Positions 1 through 5,626 of a stretch of DNA of 8,120 bases are shown in pieces. Each line of letters begins with the position of its first letter. Within the stretch, counting starts at the first letter, position 1. Position numbers and translations under genes: made by a program. This DNA comes from JBAZOJ01 sp041648755 (GTDB lineage Bacteria > Planctomycetota > B143-G9), in assembly GCA_041648755.1 (NCBI GenBank), contig JBAZOJ010000171.1, forward strand, positions 1 to 8,120, in the 5' to 3' direction. The notes beneath the pieces were generated by a model, which searched no databases, was not told the DNA's origin, and saw only the letters and a list, made by a program, of their open reading frames with translations.

Positions 1-298
1 TTGCTTTCGGGTTGTCTTCGGATCGAAAGACAAGGCTGCGGACATTCTCGATGTGTGCAAGCAGGCTGACATTTCCCCGGACGAGACCGCGTTCCTCGGC
101 GACGATCTGCCTGACATCCGGGCGATGAAGCGCGTTGCCGTGTCCTTTGCGGTCATGAATGCCACGGGAGAAGTACGCGAGTCGGCGGATATCGTGCTCT
201 CGTCCACTGGCGGGCACGGTGCCCTCCGCGAGGTTATCGAGAACATCATGAAGATACAGGGCAGATGGGACGAGGCACTGAAAGAGTACTTCGATTAG
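1..298 (+). CDS. kdsC: KdsC-type HAD phosphatase (3-deoxy-D-manno-octulosonate 8-phosphate phosphatase), C-terminal part
   Basis: The 5' end lies outside the window; reading begins at base 2 and ends at TAG 296-298, leaving 98 residues of a family usually about 170-180 long. The visible part holds the conserved HAD lysine region (GSKDK, partial residues 7-11) and the metal-binding acidic motif GDDLPD (33-38). It then has the KdsC-type C-terminus: ADIVLSSTGGHGALREVIE, followed by a tail resembling 'ilkaqgrWeealkrY'. Family members remove phosphate from KDO-8-phosphate in the cytoplasm, a step in making the LPS inner core, so a diderm envelope is implied. The GGxGAxRE tail favours KdsC over generic HAD phosphatases. 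A fusion to a CMP-sugar synthetase domain upstream, as in some NeuA-like proteins, cannot be excluded because the N-terminus is missing. Its stop codon overlaps that of the convergent hydrolase gene. Confidence 0.85.
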   Translation, partial: CFRVVFGSKDKAADILDVCKQADISPDETAFLGDDLPDIRAMKRVAVSFAVMNATGEVRESADIVLSSTGGHGALREVIENIMKIQGRWDEALKEYFD

Positions 299-1329
299 CC
301 GGCAGGCTTGACCGCAGCTTCCGCTTTCTCGCGTTCCTCTTTTGCCTTGTCAGCCACGGGGTATCCCTTAAAGCGCTCCTCGAATTCCTTGAGCCGCTTG
401 ATCAGATCCTCGGGTTTCGGCTTATACATCGAGATCAGCGACTTGAGCCTCTTCTCGCCAGCATCGTTAATCTCCTTCTTTATCCTGGCCAACTGCTCCC
501 AGAACACATCCTCTTCCGGGTGCTTCTCGACCTCTGCAACAAGCTCCATTGCGGACTCGATCTTGGCCTTAACCGCCTTAGCGGCCTTTTCCAGCGCAGC
601 GGCGTAGTCGTAGCCACTTTCCATAGCCGTGTACCATTTGAACAGACGCGGGAACTCCTTCTGGAAGGGAATGTTGTGCTCTTCGCCCTCCATCATGAAC
701 TTACGCACGTATTTCGAGCCGAAAGAGATTAACTGGTCGTAGTTCTGTTCTGCTCCCTGCCTGTTCGGATCCTTCTCCCCAAAGATGAAGAACATCGGCT
801 TGTTGGGGTTCTTCTTGACCGTGGCCATGTTCGCATAGACGAGGAAGGCAGCCGCAATGACTCCCGTGCGGAACAGATCCAATCTCTCGTAGTACTGCCA
901 ACTGGTGAAGAATCCGCCGTTCGAGAACCCGAATATGTGGATCCGCTTCTTGTCGACCTTGTACTTCGCCATGACGTCGTTGAGTGCGGTCATCGGCAAC
1001 GGATCTTTCTCCTCCCAGCCCTCCAACCTGACGCTCTTCGGACAGATGCATATGTAGTTGTTCTCGTCGAGGTAAGTGCCTCCTCCGTCTTTGTACATGA
1101 AGCAACTCAACATTCCGTCCGCTGTTCCACCTGAGCCATGCATGACAAGGATGACGCCCGTGGTGCCGTCGCCGTTGTACTTCTCAGGCACGTAGCACCA
1201 GTAGTAACTCGATGCCATATCGACTTTGAATCTGCCCTTTTGGGTCTCCTTGTCCTCGGCAACAGCCGACGAGCCGACGCAGGCGGCCAACATCGAGAGG
1301 ACGGAGATGGCTAAGAGGATTCTGCGCAT
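295..1329 (-). CDS. PHB-depolymerase/feruloyl-esterase-like alpha/beta hydrolase, probable lipoprotein, with C-terminal helical domain
   Basis: A 344-residue protein. The N-terminus is a lipoprotein signal (MRRILLAISVLSMLAAC) with lipobox LAAC and Cys17 as the expected lipidated residue. An alpha/beta-hydrolase domain of the polyhydroxybutyrate depolymerase/LpqC type follows: oxyanion-hole motif HGSGG at 64-68, nucleophile elbow GFSNG at 134-138 (Ser136), likely acid Asp187 in GEKD, and likely base His218. From about residue 243 to 335 there is a charged, helical, Lys/Glu/Ala-rich extension with the motif VEKHPEEDVFW, shared with the neighbouring paralogue and not part of the usual depolymerase fold. 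The start is supported by AGGAGG 4 nt upstream of ATG. The protein is probably an envelope-anchored serine esterase; the substrate cannot be told from sequence, and an intracellular PHB role is unlikely given the signal. The gene lies 76 nt downstream of the paralogue on the same strand. Its TAA overlaps the convergent kdsC TAG. Confidence 0.85.
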   Translation of the reverse strand: MRRILLAISVLSMLAACVGSSAVAEDKETQKGRFKVDMASSYYWCYVPEKYNGDGTTGVILVMHGSGGTADGMLSCFMYKDGGGTYLDENNYICICPKSVRLEGWEEKDPLPMTALNDVMAKYKVDKKRIHIFGFSNGGFFTSWQYYERLDLFRTGVIAAAFLVYANMATVKKNPNKPMFFIFGEKDPNRQGAEQNYDQLISFGSKYVRKFMMEGEEHNIPFQKEFPRLFKWYTAMESGYDYAAALEKAAKAVKAKIESAMELVAEVEKHPEEDVFWEQLARIKKEINDAGEKRLKSLISMYKPKPEDLIKRLKEFEERFKGYPVADKAKEEREKAEAAVKPAG

Positions 1330-1346
1330 GGCGCCTCCTTTTGATG

Positions 1347-1356
1347 ATAGTACTAT
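1347..1356. promoter_or_regulatory. 10-bp perfect palindrome upstream of the lipoprotein hydrolase
   Basis: ATAGTACTAT is a perfect palindrome in the 76-nt gap between the two hydrolase genes, 17 nt before the downstream start codon and just upstream of its Shine-Dalgarno sequence. It could be a small operator or simply AT-rich chance. I see no convincing -35/-10 pair here, and no hairpin followed by a U-run on the minus strand, so the downstream gene may be co-transcribed with selB. Confidence 0.2.
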
Positions 1357-1405
1357 TGGCAGACGCTCACGTTAGCCGAATCGCTCATTTTTGAAGGACA
1401 GCGGG

Positions 1406-2491
1406 TCATTTTGGAGTTGGCGTGGCTACCGGAGTTTCGATCTTCCCTGGCGGTTGCGACGGCGAAGTGGACGGAACTGGGGCAGAGAGCTTCTTGAGTT
1501 CTTCTTGAGCTCGAATGGCAACCGGATAGCCGGCAAATATCTTCTCGATTTCGAGCAGCTTCATCTTGACCTCTTCAGGGGCGCTCTGAGCCTTTGCGAG
1601 CAGTGCGATGAGGTTGGTTTCGCCCTTTCGATTGATGCACTCCTTGACATGCGCCAGCTCCAGCCAGAATTCGTCTTCGCGAGGGTGTTTTTCCACATCG
1701 GCAACGATGCGAATGGCATCCTCGACAGATATCGTGAGCTTGCGAGTGGCTTCGTCAAGGGCCTCAGCATAATCAAAGCCGCAGTCCATGGCCTCATACC
1801 AACTGGACAACGCGGGTAGCTCGCAGTCGATTGGAATGGCAGCATCCATGCCGGAAACGCTCCGAAGGCGAGCATACCGCCCTCCCGCCTTCTTGATGAC
1901 CTTCATCGCCTTGTCTGCTTGTTTCAGTGCCTTGTCTTTTTCACCCATGACCATATATACACGCTTCTGAGGGTGCTTTTTGAGGAGCCCCGGGTCTATC
2001 TCGCCTATGGAGGAGGCAAACGTGACGACGGTCTTGAAGATGTCCGGCCTGCTGTACCCGAGCATCGCGGCTACTCCTCCTCCGCCCTCAAAGCCCCAGA
2101 CGTGGATTCGCTGCATGTTGATTGCATATTTGCCAATGACGTCCGTCAGCGCCTTCATCGGTGTGACGTCATTCGGTCGCCACTTTCCTTCCCGCGATTC
2201 GGGAGCTATCCCAATCCACTTCATCTCAGCCAGGTAGTTGCGTCCATCGTTGTAAGCCCCTGTGAAACGGGCAAGCATCCTTGCGGGCTCAGTACCTTCC
2301 GAATCGAGAATGAGCAATACGCCGCAGTCTCCTCCCGTCTTGCAGGGCTCGGGAACATAGCACCAATATCCAAGCCCTTCACTCAAGTCGACCCTGAAGC
2401 TCTTCGGCCGCGGAGGGGGATCCTCTCCGCGGACAATGGCTAATGGCGCCAAGAGGGCCAACACCAACACCGAGCACACGGCCGCTTTCAT
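1406..2491 (-). CDS. Secreted PHB-depolymerase-like pseudoenzyme (catalytic Ser and His lost), paralogue of the adjacent lipoprotein hydrolase
   Basis: The ATG at 2491 gives 361 residues beginning with a clean signal peptide (MKAAVCSVLVLALLAPLAIVRG, cleavage likely near Gly22). A longer ATG at 2581 would prepend 30 charged residues and overlap selB, so I reject it. The fold matches the neighbour along its length: YWCYVPE (42-48), RIHVWGFEGG (128-137), GEKD (183-186), WYEAM.CGFDYAEAL, and the helical tail with VEKHPREDEFW (267-276). The catalytic residues are gone: HGSGG is replaced by a region reading LDSEG, the nucleophile Ser is Glu135 (codon GAG), and the position of the base His is Ala217. 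Only the acid Asp186 remains. The C-terminus (about 336-361) is a Pro/Ser/Thr-rich tail. It starts 13 nt after the selB stop, so it is probably in the same transcript. It is most likely a non-catalytic binding or scaffold protein in the periplasm or outside the cell; its ligand is unknown. Confidence 0.8.
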   Translation of the reverse strand: MKAAVCSVLVLALLAPLAIVRGEDPPPRPKSFRVDLSEGLGYWCYVPEPCKTGGDCGVLLILDSEGTEPARMLARFTGAYNDGRNYLAEMKWIGIAPESREGKWRPNDVTPMKALTDVIGKYAINMQRIHVWGFEGGGGVAAMLGYSRPDIFKTVVTFASSIGEIDPGLLKKHPQKRVYMVMGEKDKALKQADKAMKVIKKAGGRYARLRSVSGMDAAIPIDCELPALSSWYEAMDCGFDYAEALDEATRKLTISVEDAIRIVADVEKHPREDEFWLELAHVKECINRKGETNLIALLAKAQSAPEEVKMKLLEIEKIFAGYPVAIRAQEELKKLSAPVPSTSPSQPPGKIETPVATPTPK

Positions 2492-2504
2492 TTCTCTCGC
2501 TCGC

Positions 2505-4451
2505 TCAGTTCTTGCTCTTTCCGCCGAACTTCCGAAGCGAATGCTCGTTACCTCTCCTGATCGTAACTCCTGTTTTCTCAAAGTGATCCAAGAGCGCGAT
2601 CGCTGTCTTGCGTGCTGAATTGATTATATCCTTAAAATCGCCCGAGCGCAACACATCGCTCGACTCAAAGAACTTCCTCAACCTTCGTTCCGCCTCTTCG
2701 ACCGCGCCCTTCAGAAGGTAAACACCGTCCGGCAGTTGTACGATTTCTCCCTGCTGAATCAGCACACGGTAGATTTCATCGAGTTCACCGGCCGGAACTC
2801 CCCACTTCTCTGCGACAACGTGAGGCTTGTGGGCGTCATATGGATCCGCTCGGAGTTCAGACGTCAGACGTTCAATGTGCGCGACTTGTTTGCGCGAAAG
2901 GGGAGGCGCATAGCCGGATTTCCTGACTTTGCCATCTGACGATTCAATTCTGCCTGACCTTGTGAGAATGCGAATTGCTTCGTCGAAAACAACGTCCTCC
3001 ATTGGGTAGGATGAACGCAACGCGCTCAACTCGAAATGGAAGCTGAGGGGTTTCTCCTGGTGCAGCTTCTCCACGGAATCGCACAGCAGTTCCGCGGCCC
3101 GAGACAAATTACAGGCTGCCGCAAACTGCCCCTTACCGACTTCCGCAATTCTCCCTTCGGAAATGGCTGCGTCGAGAACCGGCTTCAGTTCAATCGGCAA
3201 CAGACCAGTCTCTGCGCAAATCCGATCGAACGAAACCGGCTTGAGATCGGCTTCCTCGATGAACAATCCAGCCAGAGCCTCAGGGTCCGAGACTGCCGCT
3301 TTTCTCTTCTCGCAGAATGAAACCACTTCGGGGCTTGAGCGCTTCGGGCGCACCCCGGTTGCACTCAAAACGACGCCGCCTCCAAGAGTATCAGCGGGAG
3401 ATGGCCTTCGTATGATGAACCTCATTCCCGGCCAAACGGCTACCGGGTGATCCAGGCGTATTTGTGCGAATGCTTCTTCCCCGGCGCCGAGAGATTTCGC
3501 TCCGCCGAAGAGGGCGATTTTGCCGCTTTCCTCGGATGCGCCTGCGTGGAAGGTGATTTCCGCAAAGTCCTTGAGCCTAATCTCCGGAGCGGGTGGAAGA
3601 AAAGTGAGATGTACCTCGAAATCCGCAGCCTCGTTCAGATACCCCGGCGTGCCAACGACCATTCCGCGGACGACATCGTCTTTGTGCAGATCGGCGATAT
3701 TTACGGCCGACGAATGCCCCGCAATGACTTCATCGACATCACGATGGTATGCCTGAAGCCCGCGCACCCGGCCTCTTTTCCCTCCCGGCCTGATCTCGAC
3801 CGTGTCGCCGATTTTCAGCTTTCCAGACGATGGAACGCCGGTGACTACCGTGCCGAAGCCCGCGCTTGAGAAGACTCTCTGGATCGGCAGCCTGAACACC
3901 CCGCGCGCCGCGCGGTCCACCGATCGGCGGCTCATCGCGTCAATCTCCGCGACCAGTTCGGGAATGCCCTGCCCTGTCACCGCTGAAACAGGGATAATCG
4001 GCTTGTTCTCGAGAAAGGTCCCTTTGACGAAGGACTGGATATCCATTCGCACCAGTTGCAGCGTTTCGTCGTCAACCAGATCGCACTTTGTCAGCGCCAC
4101 GAGCCCTTCCCTGATGTCGAGAAAACGCAATACCGCGAGATGTTCGCGAGTCTGGGGCATTACCGAATCGTCGGCTGCAATGACAAGCATGACGGCCGCG
4201 ACCGCTGTCGCTCCCGCCACCATATTCTTCACGAACCGCTCGTGCCCGGGCACATCAATGAACCCGATGATTCGACCGTCGGGGAGCTTAATGTGAGCAA
4301 AGCCAATGTCGATGGTCATTCCACGCTGCTTCTCCTCCTCAAGCCTGTCCGGGTCAATGCCCGTCAGCCTGCGGACAAGAGTGCTCTTGCCGTGGTCGAT
4401 ATGACCGGCCGTGCCAACCACGAAACGTGTGAGGCTCGCGCCTTGTTCCAT
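2505..4451 (-). CDS. selB: Selenocysteine-specific translation elongation factor SelB
   Basis: A 648-residue GTPase that brings Sec-tRNA(Sec) to the ribosome at UGA codons followed by a SECIS hairpin. The EF-Tu-like G domain has GHIDHGKST (16-24), RGMTIDIGFA (43-52), DVPGHE (66-71) and TKCD (121-124). Domains II and III follow, with the SelB signatures FRLPIQRVFSSAGFGTVVTG (186-205) and RPSPADTLGGG (349-359). The C-terminal winged-helix region (about 380-648) ends with DIINSARKTAIALLDHFEKTG, the typical last SECIS-reading helix-turn-helix. Three in-frame ATGs compete (4490, 4460, 4451). I chose 4451 because GGAGGG lies 9 nt upstream of it, whereas it directly abuts the 4460 ATG. Length is normal for the family. 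Neither selA, selC nor an obvious selenoprotein is in this window. It is divergent from ribD and followed after 13 nt by the pseudo-hydrolase. Confidence 0.95.
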   Translation of the reverse strand: MEQGASLTRFVVGTAGHIDHGKSTLVRRLTGIDPDRLEEEKQRGMTIDIGFAHIKLPDGRIIGFIDVPGHERFVKNMVAGATAVAAVMLVIAADDSVMPQTREHLAVLRFLDIREGLVALTKCDLVDDETLQLVRMDIQSFVKGTFLENKPIIPVSAVTGQGIPELVAEIDAMSRRSVDRAARGVFRLPIQRVFSSAGFGTVVTGVPSSGKLKIGDTVEIRPGGKRGRVRGLQAYHRDVDEVIAGHSSAVNIADLHKDDVVRGMVVGTPGYLNEAADFEVHLTFLPPAPEIRLKDFAEITFHAGASEESGKIALFGGAKSLGAGEEAFAQIRLDHPVAVWPGMRFIIRRPSPADTLGGGVVLSATGVRPKRSSPEVVSFCEKRKAAVSDPEALAGLFIEEADLKPVSFDRICAETGLLPIELKPVLDAAISEGRIAEVGKGQFAAACNLSRAAELLCDSVEKLHQEKPLSFHFELSALRSSYPMEDVVFDEAIRILTRSGRIESSDGKVRKSGYAPPLSRKQVAHIERLTSELRADPYDAHKPHVVAEKWGVPAGELDEIYRVLIQQGEIVQLPDGVYLLKGAVEEAERRLRKFFESSDVLRSGDFKDIINSARKTAIALLDHFEKTGVTIRRGNEHSLRKFGGKSKN

Positions 4452-4460
4452 AAGTGCCAT

Positions 4461-4466
4461 CCCTCC
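4461..4466 (-). promoter_or_regulatory. Shine-Dalgarno sequence fixing the selB start
   Basis: GGAGGG on the minus strand lies 9 nt before the ATG at 4451 and 0 nt before an alternative ATG at 4460. Normal spacing favours the 4451 start. Confidence 0.65.
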
Positions 4467-4467
4467 A

Positions 4468-4496
4468 TTGGTAAGACGGGAAACTCGCAATAGAAT
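4468..4496 (+). promoter_or_regulatory. Candidate sigma-70-type promoter for ribD (TTGGTA-17-TAGAAT)
   Basis: A -35-like TTGGTA (4468-4473; 4 of 6 to TTGACA) and a -10-like TAGAAT (4491-4496; 5 of 6 to TATAAT) are separated by the optimal 17 nt. Transcription would start about 7 nt after the -10, at about 4503-4504, which is the first base of the ribD ATG. This is a motif-based prediction. Confidence 0.45.
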
Positions 4497-4500
4497 TGTA
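4495..4500 (-). promoter_or_regulatory. Candidate -10 box for selB, overlapping the ribD -10
   Basis: On the minus strand this reads TACAAT, 5 of 6 to the TATAAT consensus, and overlaps the plus-strand TAGAAT by two bases. The predicted start would be near 4488, giving a leader of about 37 nt before the selB ATG. No good -35 box is seen at 16-18 nt, so the call is weak. Confidence 0.3.
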
Positions 4501-4503
4501 CCT

Positions 4504-5625
4504 ATGTTTACCGATTTCGACCGAATGATGATGGAGCGGGCGATAGAAAACGCCTACAGGCCGCTCAAACCGCCATATCCGAACCCCCGCGTCGGTGCAG
4601 TTATTGTGCGCGATGGCAAGATCATCTCCGAGGGATTTCACGAGTCCTATGTCCACCCCCATGCGGAGAACATGGCGCTGAAAGCCCTGAATTATCGAGC
4701 TGACGGGGCAACCATCTACGTTACACTTGAGCCTTGTTGCCCGTTCGAGGGCAAGCGAAACCCGTCCTGCGCGGAAATGCTGATCAAGGCCGGAATCGCG
4801 CGCGTGGTCGTTGCAGTTCTGCATCCTGAGCCCGGTCAGGATCGCGGTATGAGTATGCTCAAGAGCGCCGGAGTACAGGTTGAGAGCGGATTGCTTGAAA
4901 ACGAGGCCGAATGGCTGCTCAAAGGGCTGCGCCATTTCCAGAAAACCGGCAGGCCCTTTGTCATGGCGAAGTGGGCGATGACCGCTGACGGGCTGATTGC
5001 GCCTGCCAGCAGGCATCCGGGAGAGATATCAGGAACCGAGATCTCGATCCTTCTCCATAAACTCAGACACCAAATGGATGCCGTGCTGGTGGGGATCGGC
5101 ACTGTTCTTAGCGACAATCCCCGATTGAATTGCCGTGCAGCCGGATTCCGCCATCCGACGAGGGTCGTTGTGGATCCGGACCTGAAGACCCCTTTATGGA
5201 GTCACGTTGCGAACCCAACTGCAGACATGCCGACGATAGTCTTGTGCAGGACCGGAGCAAATCCCGAGCAGAAGAGTCTGTTGAGCGCGCAAGGGGCCGA
5301 AGTGGTCGAACTGGTCGCCGACAGTTCAGGAGGGCTGCGCATAGGCGAAATCCTGGCCTGCCTTGCGGCAAGGAAACTCTACTCACTGCTTGTGGAGGGC
5401 GGTTCTTCCGTACACGGCCGGTTTTTCGATGAATGCCTCGTGGACGAGTTGCTTGTAATAGTCGCACCCAAAGTGCTTGGCGGGAAGGACGGGCTGAACC
5501 CGGTGGGCGGGAGAGGCCGATTGGAGATTCCGAAAGCGGTCAGACTTGAGGATTTCAGAACAGAAATGATCGGCCCGGATATCGCTATCCGGGCACGTCC
5601 GATTTTCGATCAACCACCTGTCTGA
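4504..5625 (+). CDS. ribD: Bifunctional riboflavin biosynthesis protein RibD (pyrimidine deaminase / reductase)
   Basis: A 373-residue fusion with the family's usual length and order. The N-terminal CDA-fold deaminase (about 7-145) has PNPRVGAVIV (26-35), the zinc/catalytic HAE (53-55), TLEPC (74-78) and Cys89. The C-terminal reductase (about 150-370) has SG...LHKLR (176-188), DAVLVGIGTVLSDNPRL (192-208), VVVDPDL and LVEGG (296-300), the expected NADPH/substrate framework. Together they deaminate the 2,5-diamino pyrimidine and reduce its ribosyl side chain in riboflavin synthesis. The deaminase half is atypical: PC-to-Cys spacing is two residues longer than PCSHxGRTPPC, and the usual DPNP is HPEP. 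In the reductase, the usual SxWI segment reads PGEI. The ATG at 4504 is preferred over upstream and downstream Mets because the homology begins within 10 residues of it. No Shine-Dalgarno sequence precedes it, which suits a leaderless transcript. A RibD-like paralogue with altered specificity is possible. Confidence 0.88.
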   Translation: MFTDFDRMMMERAIENAYRPLKPPYPNPRVGAVIVRDGKIISEGFHESYVHPHAENMALKALNYRADGATIYVTLEPCCPFEGKRNPSCAEMLIKAGIARVVVAVLHPEPGQDRGMSMLKSAGVQVESGLLENEAEWLLKGLRHFQKTGRPFVMAKWAMTADGLIAPASRHPGEISGTEISILLHKLRHQMDAVLVGIGTVLSDNPRLNCRAAGFRHPTRVVVDPDLKTPLWSHVANPTADMPTIVLCRTGANPEQKSLLSAQGAEVVELVADSSGGLRIGEILACLAARKLYSLLVEGGSSVHGRFFDECLVDELLVIVAPKVLGGKDGLNPVGGRGRLEIPKAVRLEDFRTEMIGPDIAIRARPIFDQPPV

Positions 5626-5626
5626 A

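Noticed and set aside
265..732. 155-codon open frame overlapping the kdsC end and the hydrolase 3' end
   Set aside because: It is antisense to the conserved C-terminal domain of the hydrolase and overlaps kdsC in another frame; no family resemblance.
1919..2443. 174-codon open frame on the + strand
   Set aside because: It lies antisense within the pseudo-hydrolase, has no recognisable motif or start context, and its opposite strand codes for a clear protein family.
2492..2581. N-terminal extension of the pseudo-hydrolase starting at ATG 2581
   Set aside because: It adds 30 charged residues before a complete signal peptide and overlaps the selB 3' end; the ATG at 2491 gives a normal secretory start.
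3447..4493. Several 140-164-codon open frames on the + strand opposite selB
   Set aside because: They are shadows of the conserved SelB sequence, with compositions typical of reverse-strand readings and no domains.
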